A stretch of DNA of 64,000 nt from Bacteroidales bacterium (GTDB lineage: Bacteria > Bacteroidota > Bacteroidia > Bacteroidales > WCHB1-69). Location: contig JAFZZK010000028.1 of assembly GCA_017615795.1 (NCBI GenBank), forward strand, positions 1-64,000, read 5' to 3'. Shown here piece by piece: positions 42,811 to 51,495 of the stretch. The first letter of the stretch is position 1; each line of letters begins with the position of its first letter. The notes under the pieces were generated by a model, which saw only the letters and a list, made by a program, of their open reading frames with translations, searched no databases and had not been told where the DNA came from. The translations under genes were made by a program, and so were the position numbers.

Positions 42811-44032
42811 TATAAAGCTGAAAGAGAACATTGTAGCCACCATTTTGAGCAAGGGTTTGATCATGTTGCTTAACTTTGCCGTGATTGTGCTGACCACACA
42901 GTTATGGAAGGCCGACGGACGTGGCGCAGTGGCCATTTTCACCGCTGACATCGGCCTGATCGCCATCTTTGCCAACGTCTTCACAGGCAGCAGCGTCTCC
43001 TACTTTTTCTCCCGACTTTGCACCTCCAAGCTATCGACAATGGCCTACCTCTGGTCTTTCATCGTGGCGGCAGTCGGCGGCTGCGTCTTGCTATTGTCAG
43101 GACAGACCCGCGTGGCACCCTTTGTCTTCATGGCTTCCGTGCTGATGGGAGTGATCACCTTTTACAACTCCATCTTCGTGGGAGGGCAAAAAATCAGCCA
43201 CTACAACCTCATCACGGTACTGCAACCCGCCCTTTTACTCGTTTTCATGCTCCTATTTCACTGGATATGGCCGAATTTGGGGTACTATTGCTACTTTTAC
43301 GGACAGATTATCTCATTATTGCTATTGATTTTGATCTGCGGACATCTGCGTCGAAGGATGGGCATCCGACTCAGATGGGATTTTGATGCCGCTTGCAACC
43401 GCCAGCTTTTCTCTTTTGGCTGGAAAACGGAGTTGAGCAGCCTGTTGCAATTCTTCAACTACCGGTTGACCTATTACATGCTCAACCATTTCATCGGGCA
43501 AGGCTCTGTAGGTGTCTTCTCGATAGGCGTCGCCATCGCGGAGGCCATCTGGATTGTGGGACGCAGTGTGGCGGTTGTGCAGTTCTCCAACGTGTTGGAG
43601 CAGGGCGACACATCACAGTCGCGGCGCGAAACCATGCGGTTGGCACTGGTCAGTTTAGGGGTCTCGACACTCTGCATCAGCGTAGTGCTGTTGCTGCCAG
43701 AATCGCTGTTCGCCTTCATCTTCGGGCCGGAGTTCGGAGCGGCCAAGCGTGTGGTGCTCCTGCTCGCGCCGGGCGTGCTGTCCATTGCATTCTCCAACGT
43801 CATCGGCAACTATTTCTCCGCCATACGCAGTCTCAACGTGCTGATTGTCAAGTCCGCCATCGGGCTCCTCTGCACACTGCTGCTCTCCTTGTGGTTGATC
43901 CCGAGATGGCAGATTGACGGTGCCTGCGTGGTGAACACAACTTCTTACGTGGTGTCGTCCGCCGTGCTGTTAATCTACTATCTTCTGCGAAAAAACAATG
44001 GGGATCACTCCTCCGAAATCTTACGGAAATGA
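42803..44032 (+). CDS. Polysaccharide flippase (Wzx/MATE-like oligosaccharide exporter)
   Basis: A 409-residue membrane protein with about 12 helices in two sets. The start MSSIKLKENIVATILSKGLIMLL and the GVFSIGVAIAEAIWIVGRSVA segment fit Wzx-type exporters of lipid-linked sugars. It works after the glycosyltransferase encoded directly before it; no polymerase is seen nearby. The ATG at 42803 overlaps the previous gene. Its end overlaps the convergent AraC-type gene by 28 bases. Confidence 0.9.
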   Translation: MSSIKLKENIVATILSKGLIMLLNFAVIVLTTQLWKADGRGAVAIFTADIGLIAIFANVFTGSSVSYFFSRLCTSKLSTMAYLWSFIVAAVGGCVLLLSGQTRVAPFVFMASVLMGVITFYNSIFVGGQKISHYNLITVLQPALLLVFMLLFHWIWPNLGYYCYFYGQIISLLLLILICGHLRRRMGIRLRWDFDAACNRQLFSFGWKTELSSLLQFFNYRLTYYMLNHFIGQGSVGVFSIGVAIAEAIWIVGRSVAVVQFSNVLEQGDTSQSRRETMRLALVSLGVSTLCISVVLLLPESLFAFIFGPEFGAAKRVVLLLAPGVLSIAFSNVIGNYFSAIRSLNVLIVKSAIGLLCTLLLSLWLIPRWQIDGACVVNTTSYVVSSAVLLIYYLLRKNNGDHSSEILRK

Positions 44033-44535
44033 TTCGGCGTGATGCCTGTCTCGCGCTTGAAGGCGGAGTGGAAAACCTGACGGTTGCGATAGCCGCACAT
44101 CTCGCCGATAACCTCTAACTTGTAGTCTTTGCTGCTCTTTTCCGTCAGCAGGCGCAAAGCCTCGTTGACACGGTACTGGTTGAGCAAGGCCGGAAAGGAC
44201 TTGTGAAAATACTGGTTGATGACGTGTGACAACGTGGCACGGTTAGTGCCCATCTTCTTAGCCAACTGGTTGAGCGACAAATCCGGGTCGATGTAGACCT
44301 TGTCAACTTCGAACATCGTCTTGAGCTGGACAATAAGGTCTTGGTCGGCATTATTGTCGGCCTTTACTTCCAAAAAGTCGATTTTATCAGAAAACGTAAA
44401 CGATGCCTGCTGTTCCTCAAGGTTCTTCTTGAGCAAGCGTTTGTAGGCCTTACGGCTTTGGACAAACATGATGATAAAAAAGACAGCTGTCGCCGTAACA
44501 AGGAGCAAAAGGACCTGATAGAGTAAAATGGGCAT
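44005..44535 (-). CDS. Membrane-anchored AraC-type regulator
   Basis: A 176-residue protein with one N-terminal membrane helix (LLYQVLLLLVTATAVFFIIMF), a short basic linker and a C-terminal AraC DNA-binding domain with two helix-turn-helix motifs (LSLNQLAKKMGTNRATLSHVI and LEVIGEMCGYRNRQVFHSAFK). It lacks the TPR or periplasmic sensor that longer Bacteroidota relatives carry, so it may be an eroded form or rely on a partner. Target genes are unknown; cysH lies upstream on the same strand. Confidence 0.85.
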   Translation of the reverse strand: MPILLYQVLLLLVTATAVFFIIMFVQSRKAYKRLLKKNLEEQQASFTFSDKIDFLEVKADNNADQDLIVQLKTMFEVDKVYIDPDLSLNQLAKKMGTNRATLSHVINQYFHKSFPALLNQYRVNEALRLLTEKSSKDYKLEVIGEMCGYRNRQVFHSAFKRETGITPNHFRKISEE

Positions 44536-44560
44536 AAATGGAGTATTAAAAAAACTGGGG

Positions 44561-44568
44561 CAAAGTTA
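44561..44568 (-). promoter_or_regulatory. Promoter -7 element for the AraC-type gene
   Basis: On the minus strand TAACTTTG matches TAnnTTTG, 26 bases before the ATG at 44535. Confidence 0.55.
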
Positions 44569-44599
44569 CGCAAAAAATGTTTGCACGTGTTTTATCACA

Positions 44600-45322
44600 T
44601 CAATCTTTTCTATGAAGTCCACATTCGCGATGTTCGGGACTCTCCCACCACCACCGTCCCGAACGAATATCCTCGCCCGGTTTCACCGCCCGCGTGCAGG
44701 GCTGGCAACCTATGCTGGGAAAGCCTTGGTCATGCAGCTTGTTGTATGGCACCCTATGCTCGCGTATGTAAGCCCACACCTGTTCTTCGCTCCAGTCGAT
44801 CAGAGGGTTTATTTTCACCACATTGTGACGCTCATCCCACTCCACCAACTGCACGTCACCGCGCGTCACCGACTGGCTCCTGCGCAACCCGCACACCCAA
44901 GCATCCAGCGTCTTAAACGCCCGTGACAGCGGCTCCAACTTGCGGACTTGACAACAGCGATGCCGCTTATCCAGACTCTCATAGAACAAATTGATGCCCT
45001 CCGTCCGAACCATGTCCTGCAAAGCTTCTGTCTGCGGACAAAACACCTCCATCTTGATGCCGTAATACAGGTTGGTCTTGTCAATCAAGGCATACGTTTC
45101 CGGGAACAAACGTCCCGTATCCAGCGTGAAAATCCGCGCTTTCGGACTGATTGACAGCATCATATCCGTCAAAGTCTGATCCTCTATGCTTAAACTGGAC
45201 GATAGCGCAATACGGGCGCCAAAATGTTTCATGCAATACCGCAACAACTCCTGCGGAGTCTTGTCTGCAAAAGCTATATTCAATTCCTTAATGTCGTTTT
45301 GTCCTAACATCTCGTTAATCAT
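44600..45322 (-). CDS. cysH: Phosphoadenylyl-/adenylyl-sulfate reductase
   Basis: A 240-residue enzyme from the ATG at 45322 (the first in-frame codon, at 45331, is TTG). LSSSLSIEDQTLTDMM is the PP-loop, HRCCQVRK and GCQPCTRAV give the Cys-Cys and Cys-x-x-Cys ligands of a [4Fe-4S] cluster, and ECGLH near the C terminus has the catalytic Cys. The cluster motif is the mark of the plant/most-bacteria type that uses APS directly. No APS kinase is seen next to it, which agrees. It reduces APS to sulfite. Gene order on the minus strand is cysD-cysN-cysH. Confidence 0.94.
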   Translation of the reverse strand: MINEMLGQNDIKELNIAFADKTPQELLRYCMKHFGARIALSSSLSIEDQTLTDMMLSISPKARIFTLDTGRLFPETYALIDKTNLYYGIKMEVFCPQTEALQDMVRTEGINLFYESLDKRHRCCQVRKLEPLSRAFKTLDAWVCGLRRSQSVTRGDVQLVEWDERHNVVKINPLIDWSEEQVWAYIREHRVPYNKLHDQGFPSIGCQPCTRAVKPGEDIRSGRWWWESPEHRECGLHRKD

Positions 45323-45341
45323 TAAAAACAAAATCGTCTAA

Positions 45342-46616
45342 TCATTCCCTCATTCCCGCAGCGATGGTTTCGTTGCTGTCAGGATCAATGAGCACGAGTG
45401 AGCCGGTAGTACGGTTGTCCCCGTAGCGGTCGAAAGCCATAGGATTGGAGGTGCGTAGCGTGAGGCATGCGATATCGTTCATATTCAGTGTACTCTCGCC
45501 CGTGACAGGTTCCAGTGTGTGAATGTCCACCCGATAGTCGAGGGCAGTGACCATGCCTATGGACTCCGCAACTGTACTACGGACGACGTAACGTTTGCGC
45601 AGTTGCATGGGTTGTGCATTAAACCAGCAACACATAATCTTGAACTCTTGTCCAACCAAGGGTTGTGCATCGTCCACGCCCACCAGCATGTCGCCCCGGC
45701 TAATATCGATGTCGTCCTCCAACAGCACGGAGATGGACTCCGGCGTGTGGGCGACCTCCTGAGACTTGTCGGCCTGCATAATGGCTTTGACACGGCTGGT
45801 CAGTCCCGAGGGGAGCACGCGCACGGCGTCGCCCACGTGGAGCACGCCGCCCGCCAGACGTCCGGCGTAGGCACGGTAATCAGGAAACTTGTCGGAAATG
45901 GGACGGATAACATATTGCACGGGCAAACGCATGGGTTGCGACTCCTCGCCGAGTTTATGACGAATGGGCACCTCCTCCAGCAAAGCCATCAAAGTCGGGC
46001 CGGAATACCAGGGCGCGCGTTCAGAAGCATTGACCACATTGTCGCCGTACTTGGCGGAGATGGGCAAAAAATGCAACTGTGCATCGTTGCCGATTTTGGC
46101 ACTCATCTCGCAATAGTCGTGTTCAATTTTGCGAAAACGCTTTTCTGAAAAATCGATGAGATCCATCTTGTTGATGCAGACAGCCACGTAAGGGATGCCA
46201 AGTAGCTTGGCAATATAGGAGTGGCGCACAGTCTGCTCGACCACACCATTGCGGGCATCGATGAGGATGATGGCCAAGTCAGCGGTGGAGGCACCTGTTA
46301 CCATGTTGCGGGTGTACTGCACGTGGCCCGGCGTGTCTGCGATTATAAACTTGCGCTTGGGAGTGGCAAAATAGCGGTAAGCGACATCGATGGTGATGCC
46401 CTGCTCACGCTCGGCACGCAGGCCATCTGTAAGCAAAGCCAAGTTAACCTCCTCATTGCCGCGACTGCGGGAAGCGCGTTCCACCGCCTCCAACTGGTCC
46501 TCAAAAATGGACTTGCTGTCGTACAGCAGCCGCCCAATCAGGGTGCTTTTGCCGTCATCCACGCTTCCCGCCGTGGTGAAGCGCAGCAGTTCCATATCCA
46601 AATATCCTTTATTCAT
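45342..46616 (-). CDS. cysN: Sulfate adenylyltransferase subunit 1 (GTPase)
   Basis: A 424-residue elongation-factor-like GTPase: G1 TAGSVDDGKSTLIG, G3 ADTPGHVQYTRNM, G4 INKMDLIDF, then two beta-barrel domains. It has no C-terminal APS kinase domain (not a CysNC fusion). With CysD it makes APS from ATP and sulfate, driven by GTP. The start MNKGYLDMELLRF is chosen because the in-frame codons upstream lie in the gap after cysD and do not match the family. Confidence 0.95.
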   Translation of the reverse strand: MNKGYLDMELLRFTTAGSVDDGKSTLIGRLLYDSKSIFEDQLEAVERASRSRGNEEVNLALLTDGLRAEREQGITIDVAYRYFATPKRKFIIADTPGHVQYTRNMVTGASTADLAIILIDARNGVVEQTVRHSYIAKLLGIPYVAVCINKMDLIDFSEKRFRKIEHDYCEMSAKIGNDAQLHFLPISAKYGDNVVNASERAPWYSGPTLMALLEEVPIRHKLGEESQPMRLPVQYVIRPISDKFPDYRAYAGRLAGGVLHVGDAVRVLPSGLTSRVKAIMQADKSQEVAHTPESISVLLEDDIDISRGDMLVGVDDAQPLVGQEFKIMCCWFNAQPMQLRKRYVVRSTVAESIGMVTALDYRVDIHTLEPVTGESTLNMNDIACLTLRTSNPMAFDRYGDNRTTGSLVLIDPDSNETIAAGMRE

Positions 46617-46672
46617 AGTTATATTTTCTAATTTTGAGACGTTGCACACAACGCCTTGTAACATTCATACAA

Positions 46673-47572
46673 TTAAAAATACCCCTCTTTTTTCCGGTCC
46701 TCCATGGAGGTCTCGCTGCGCTTGTCGTCGGCACGGCCACCACGTTCGGTAACTCGGGTGGCGGCAATTTCCTCAATGATATCCTCCAAGGTATGCGCCT
46801 CCGAGAGGGTGAGTCCTGTGCAGCTGATGTCGCCAATCGTGCGGCAGCGCACTCTACGCACCTCCACCTGTTCGTCAGGCTTGAGGCGCATGCAAGGCTC
46901 AGCGGCAAGCCACTGCCCATCACGCAGGAAGCAGGCACGCTCATGCGTGAAGTATAGACTCGGCATCTCAATGTGTTCCTGGTAAATATACTGCCAAACA
47001 TCCATCTCTGTCCAGTTACTGATGGGAAAAACACGGAAATGCTCGCCCATATTCTTCCGTCCATTGAAGATATTCCACAACTCGGGCCGCTGGTTCTTGG
47101 GGTTCCATTGCCCAAACTCGTCACGATGGGAGAAAAAACGTTCCTTGGCACGGGCCTTTTCCTCATCACGGCGGGCACCGCCAATGCAAGCATCAAACTT
47201 ATACTCCTCGATAGTATCCAGCAAAGTGGTGGTTTGCAAGCGATTGCGACTGGCGTTATAGCCTTGTTCCTCCTTCACGCGCCCCTTGTCGATGCTCTCC
47301 TGCACGGATCCCACAACCAACTGCGCACCCAATTTAGCCACAAGCGCATCTCGATATTCGAGCGTCTCCCTGAAATTATGGCCCGTGTCGATGTGCAACA
47401 ACGGGAACGGTATCTTGGCAGGATAAAAGGCCTTGTAGGCCAAATAAGTAACCACGATGGAGTCTTTGCCACCCGAAAAAAGGATGGCAGGACGCTCGAA
47501 CTGCGCCGCCACCTCGCGAAGCACGTAGATGGACTCCGCCTCCAATTCCTTCAAATGTGTGAGCTTATACAT
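46673..47572 (-). CDS. cysD: Sulfate adenylyltransferase subunit 2
   Basis: A 299-residue PP-loop ATP pyrophosphatase. LTHLKELEAESIYVLRE starts the family, PAILFSGGKDSIVV is the PP-loop SGGxDS motif, and FPISNWTEMDVWQYI is the CysD signature. It binds ATP and sulfate and works with CysN. It lies 56 bases downstream of pstB on the same strand. No clear promoter was found in that gap, so read-through from the pst genes is possible. Confidence 0.95.
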   Translation of the reverse strand: MYKLTHLKELEAESIYVLREVAAQFERPAILFSGGKDSIVVTYLAYKAFYPAKIPFPLLHIDTGHNFRETLEYRDALVAKLGAQLVVGSVQESIDKGRVKEEQGYNASRNRLQTTTLLDTIEEYKFDACIGGARRDEEKARAKERFFSHRDEFGQWNPKNQRPELWNIFNGRKNMGEHFRVFPISNWTEMDVWQYIYQEHIEMPSLYFTHERACFLRDGQWLAAEPCMRLKPDEQVEVRRVRCRTIGDISCTGLTLSEAHTLEDIIEEIAATRVTERGGRADDKRSETSMEDRKKEGYF

Positions 47573-47628
47573 TAAAAATATGGTTTATAAAAATCGACAA
47601 AAAACAGATAATAGTCAATAGTTTAACA

Positions 47629-48381
47629 TTAAGAAAAAGCTCCTGACAGATACTTCTGGGTGAGTTCCTGTTTGGGGTTTTTGAAGACCTGCTGCGCGGG
47701 ACCGGACTCGATGATTTCACCAAGGTACATAAAAACCACATTGTCGGCGATGCGCAAGGCCTGTCGCAATGTATGCGTCACCATGATGATGGTGTAGTTG
47801 TTCTTCAGCGACACGAAGAGATCCTCGACGGTTTTGCTGGAGATGGGGTCGAGGGCACTGGTGGCTTCATCGGCGAGGATGTACTGCGGCTCCACGGCGA
47901 GGGAACGGGCGAGGCAGAGGCGTTGCTGCTGTCCGATGGAGAGCCGCGCGGCAGGCGTGCGCACACGACCGCGCACCTCATCCCACAAGCCGACAGCGCG
48001 CAGGTTCTCATGAACTGCGTTTTCCAGATCGCGGTGACGTTTGTACATCTTGTTGATACGGCAGCCGTAAGCCACATTGTCGAAAATGGACATGGGCAGC
48101 GGACAGGGACGCTGGCTCACCAACCCGATTTTGCGACGCAGCTCCGTGATTTCAGGACCACTGCTGATGATGTCAGTGCCATCCACCAAAACCTTGCCCT
48201 CCAACCGTACACCGTCGGTGGAATCGATGAGACGATTGAGCGTCCGCAACAAAGTGGACTTGCCACACCCCGACGGCCCGATGATGCAAGTGATCTGCTT
48301 TTCCGGTATCGTCACGCTGAGATTCTTCAATATATGCGCGTCCTTGATGTAGACGTTTAAGTCTTGGATTTCTATGGCCAT
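47629..48381 (-). CDS. pstB: Phosphate ABC transporter ATP-binding protein
   Basis: A 250-residue ATPase. Walker A GPSGCGKSTLLR, Q-loop VSQRPCPLPMSIFDNVAYG, signature LSIGQQQRL and Walker B ILADEATSALD are all intact. It drives phosphate import with PstA and PstC. Its ATG overlaps the pstA stop by one base. No phoU follows, unlike the usual order; the next gene is cysD. Confidence 0.96.
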   Translation of the reverse strand: MAIEIQDLNVYIKDAHILKNLSVTIPEKQITCIIGPSGCGKSTLLRTLNRLIDSTDGVRLEGKVLVDGTDIISSGPEITELRRKIGLVSQRPCPLPMSIFDNVAYGCRINKMYKRHRDLENAVHENLRAVGLWDEVRGRVRTPAARLSIGQQQRLCLARSLAVEPQYILADEATSALDPISSKTVEDLFVSLKNNYTIIMVTHTLRQALRIADNVVFMYLGEIIESGPAQQVFKNPKQELTQKYLSGAFS

Positions 48382-49235
48382 TAGAGTTTGTTTTTAGAAA
48401 AACGATTGGTAATGAAACGACCGCCGATACTCAGTATCAGCACAATGATGGTCAGAACGAGAGCGGCGGCGTAGGCTCTGTCCTGCACTTCAGGGATAGG
48501 ACTGCTCAGCTGGAAGAAGACCGCCAATGGCAGGGTGGCCGCCGGCTGCGACAGCGAGGTGGGGATGCTGTCAGTGTAGCCCGCCGTGAACATGACACTC
48601 GCGGCATCGCCGATAGCACGCCCGATGGAAAGCAGCGTGGCCGTGGCAATGCCCGGCGCAATCTGGCGCACCACCACCTTCAGAGTTTCCCATTTTGTAG
48701 CCCCCAAGGCATAGCTCGCATCCAGAATATCACGAGGGAAGTTGCGCGTGGCCTCGTCCATCGACCGGATGAAAATAGGGATGATGAGCAGCGTAATGAC
48801 AATGATACCACCAAGAAGCGAGGTCCGCAATCCAAAGTAAATCATGATGGTAAAGCCAAAAGCACCATACACGATGGAGGGCATCCCGAACAACACATCG
48901 AATGCCAATCGCGCAACGTATGCCAAGCGCGAACTTTTACTCTTATAGACATTGAGATAGAAAACCACCGGGATGGAGATGAGCAGCCCGATAAGCGTGG
49001 AAGCGCCCACAATATACAGTGAACCCACAATCGCGTTGAGGAATCCGCCCTCCTTGCCAATATAGAACCCACCGCCAGGCAACTTGGTGATCATATCCCA
49101 ACTCATGGCCTTCACACCCCGCGAGAAAATAGTCCAGATAACGCTGAACACAAAAGCGAACACAATCCCCATCGCCAGCCACATCAAGACTTTAAGGACA
49201 ATCTCTTCTATTCTTTTGGATGTCGTAACTTTCAT
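48381..49235 (-). CDS. pstA: Phosphate ABC transporter permease A
   Basis: A 284-residue inner-membrane protein with six helices. SYALGATKWETLKVVVRQIAP is the EAA loop that contacts PstB. The start is the ATG at 49235, 12 bases after the pstC stop. Confidence 0.95.
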   Translation of the reverse strand: MKVTTSKRIEEIVLKVLMWLAMGIVFAFVFSVIWTIFSRGVKAMSWDMITKLPGGGFYIGKEGGFLNAIVGSLYIVGASTLIGLLISIPVVFYLNVYKSKSSRLAYVARLAFDVLFGMPSIVYGAFGFTIMIYFGLRTSLLGGIIVITLLIIPIFIRSMDEATRNFPRDILDASYALGATKWETLKVVVRQIAPGIATATLLSIGRAIGDAASVMFTAGYTDSIPTSLSQPAATLPLAVFFQLSSPIPEVQDRAYAAALVLTIIVLILSIGGRFITNRFSKNKL

Positions 49236-49247
49236 ACTATAACGGCT

Positions 49248-50141
49248 TTACTCTTCTCGTCTTTCAATACGATAGAGGATGATTCGGGACAATAGGTTAA
49301 ATATCAAGACTACGGCAAACAGGATGAGCGCCGCAAACATCAGGGCGGACTCGTAGAGTGGCATGGAAAGCATCTCGCCGTAGTTATTGGCAATCAAGGC
49401 GGGAATGGGATAACATGATTCCAAGATGTTCGAAGGGATGCCGATCACGCAGCCGCAAACCATCAACACGGCAATGGTTTCGCCCATGGCGCGGGAAATC
49501 GCCAGCACAACAGCGGCCAACAGCCCGGCAAGGGTTTTGCGCAGCACCACCTTCTTGGTAGTCTGCCAGCGGGTGGCACCCAACGCGAGCGATGCCTCGC
49601 GCAACTCCGCGGGCACACTGGTGAAAACTTCGATGAATAGGCTCACCAACAAAGGGATCACCATCACACCCAACACAATACCGGCGGCCAAAACAGTGTA
49701 CCCCGAAGAGAATTCCATGAAGTGCGGCGCGACATGGTTGGATATCCAGGGCACGATAACCAACATACCCCACACACCATAGATAACCGATGGCAACGCA
49801 GCCAGAATGTCCAAGGCAGGAAAAACAAACCTGCGCACCACAGGGCGCGCATATTCCGTCAAATAAATGGCCGTCAGAAAAGAGATGGGAAAAGAGATCA
49901 GAATGGCAAGAAATGTCACCCACAGCGTGCCCACGATGAAGGGCAGAAAACCGAATTCACCTTTCATCGGCTTCCATACGCTGGAAGTGAGCAGGCTGAA
50001 CAGCGACCGCCCTTCCAGCACCGGCGACGACTTCAGGTATAGTCCCATGGCCATCACCACGACAAAGAGTATGGCTATAATGGTCAGGGAAAACATCACT
50101 CCCTGCGCCAGCCGGTCTTTGACAATGCGATTGTTAACCAT
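49248..50141 (-). CDS. pstC: Phosphate ABC transporter permease C
   Basis: A 297-residue inner-membrane protein with six helices. EASLALGATRWQTTKKVVLRK is the EAA loop; LPSVIYGVWGMLVIVP is typical of PstC. It pairs with PstA as the phosphate channel. It starts 16 bases after pstS. Confidence 0.95.
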   Translation of the reverse strand: MVNNRIVKDRLAQGVMFSLTIIAILFVVVMAMGLYLKSSPVLEGRSLFSLLTSSVWKPMKGEFGFLPFIVGTLWVTFLAILISFPISFLTAIYLTEYARPVVRRFVFPALDILAALPSVIYGVWGMLVIVPWISNHVAPHFMEFSSGYTVLAAGIVLGVMVIPLLVSLFIEVFTSVPAELREASLALGATRWQTTKKVVLRKTLAGLLAAVVLAISRAMGETIAVLMVCGCVIGIPSNILESCYPIPALIANNYGEMLSMPLYESALMFAALILFAVVLIFNLLSRIILYRIERREE

Positions 50142-50157
50142 AGGACATCAAAGTATA

Positions 50158-51135
50158 TTATTGGGCTTTAATAGCATCGAGACCCTTGGCGAGTTTTTCC
50201 TCCGTCAACCCGATATAGCCAACAGGAACATTATATTGCTGGCCCTCCGTGAGGATAAACTTCAAAAAGGCCACCACCGCGGGATTGGAAGGCACGCCAT
50301 GCGCCACCATGTAGAGGTCGCGGGCGGGCGGGGAAGGATATTTGTTCTCGGCCACGGCCGCGACAAAGTCGTCCTTGGTGTCGTAAAAATACTCTTCCGC
50401 ATCGATTCGTCCGTCGGAATTGCCGTCCACAGGACAAATGAGCAAACCAGGATTGGGGGTTCGCGCTTTCTCGTCATATGCGTATCCGATGTTGTTCAAC
50501 CCAATGCCAAGTTTGTCGTTCTGGATGGAGGAGGCAAGGCCCGGGTCACCAAACACGGCAGTGCCAAGAAGATCCTCCTGCTTCTTGCCCATCCAAAGAG
50601 CAAAGGTTTCTGCAGCACCACACGCATCCGAGCGGGTATAGACATGTATGGGCGTCTTGTCGTTTGTGCCAAGCACCTGTCCCCACATGGTGTACTCTCC
50701 CGTTATCCATATCTTGGCCGCCGTTTCCCGGGAGATGCCGTGTTTCTTCAAATCCGCGGCAAACGGATTGCCGGCGTTGATGGTGATAACCACAGCGTCC
50801 TTGGCCACGGCGATGGGTAACGCGCCCTTCTCCAACTCGGGACCGTACACTTCGCGCGAGACCATGCCCAAATCGACCACGTCAGCCAACACATCGGTCA
50901 TACCCTTGCCGGCACCACCCGCCGACATGTCGATATGGACGTCCGGATGCAGTTTCTGGAACTCTTCCGCCCATTTCACAGCCAAAGGATAGAGCGCAAA
51001 AGCACCTGATACAGAAATGTTTCCGGACAAGGTGTCACCCTTCTTGGCGGATTGCCTGCCACCGCAGGAAACCGACGACAAAATGAGACCTATCACCACC
51101 AGTGACAACATGAAATATTGGAGTAGATGTTTCAT
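50158..51135 (-). CDS. pstS: Phosphate-binding protein, lipoprotein, with EF-hand-like loop
   Basis: A 325-residue substrate-binding protein with a lipoprotein signal (LSSVSC, then GGRQSAKK). GNISVSGAFALYPLAVKWAEEF and SAGGAGKGM contain the phosphate-contact loops of PstS; YTRSDACGAAETFALW is the second one. Residues 237-248, DGNSDGRIDAEE, match every position of the EF-hand calcium loop (D-x-N-x-D-G-x-I-D-x-x-E), an insertion that seems common in this PstS subgroup. It delivers phosphate to PstCAB. It is the first gene of the minus-strand pst series and diverges from a phosphate-type porin. Confidence 0.94.
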   Translation of the reverse strand: MKHLLQYFMLSLVVIGLILSSVSCGGRQSAKKGDTLSGNISVSGAFALYPLAVKWAEEFQKLHPDVHIDMSAGGAGKGMTDVLADVVDLGMVSREVYGPELEKGALPIAVAKDAVVITINAGNPFAADLKKHGISRETAAKIWITGEYTMWGQVLGTNDKTPIHVYTRSDACGAAETFALWMGKKQEDLLGTAVFGDPGLASSIQNDKLGIGLNNIGYAYDEKARTPNPGLLICPVDGNSDGRIDAEEYFYDTKDDFVAAVAENKYPSPPARDLYMVAHGVPSNPAVVAFLKFILTEGQQYNVPVGYIGLTEEKLAKGLDAIKAQ

Positions 51136-51221
51136 ACAAGAAATATATTAGTTATTTTTAACATTATATATATAGCGAATGAGATGAGTGACTGGACATG
51201 AGAAGCATCGTTTTGCAATTA

Positions 51222-51229
51222 CAAAATTA
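51222..51229 (-). promoter_or_regulatory. Promoter -7 element for pstSCAB
   Basis: On the minus strand TAATTTTG matches TAnnTTTG, 87 bases before the pstS ATG. The -33 region has no TTG, which fits an activator-dependent promoter. Confidence 0.6.
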
Positions 51230-51249
51230 GTCATTTTTAAGATTAGAAT

Positions 51250-51280
51250 TGTCACCATTTGCAAAAACAGTGTAACCATT
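51250..51280. promoter_or_regulatory. Candidate phosphate-regulator site: direct repeat upstream of pstS
   Basis: TGTCACCATT at 51250-51259 and TGTAACCATT at 51271-51280 agree at 9 of 10 positions and are 21 bases apart, two helical turns. The nearer copy sits where the pstS -33 element would be. This is the layout of PhoB-type activator sites, but the Bacteroidota PhoB consensus was not available for comparison. The rest of the 360-base gap (51136-51495) is AT-rich and holds only the two divergent promoters. Confidence 0.45.
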
Positions 51281-51445
51281 AAGAACGACAATAGTAATGA
51301 TTTGCATAAAAAACTAATTCACAGTGATATACATCTGTTTATCCTACCATTTTTCAAAAACACGTTCATCATATTTTCAAGCAAAAAAAGTCGTTTCATT
51401 ACAAATTACTGTCTGAATAAAGACAAATCGAATCGATAAAACTAC

Positions 51446-51453
51446 TAATTTTG
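51446..51453 (+). promoter_or_regulatory. Promoter -7 element for the porin gene
   Basis: TAATTTTG matches TAnnTTTG, 43 bases before the ATG at 51496. No normal -33 element was seen, as for pstS. Confidence 0.6.
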
Positions 51454-51495
51454 CCCGCTCAAAAACACGTTAAAGATAGTTAATTAAAAAACTCT

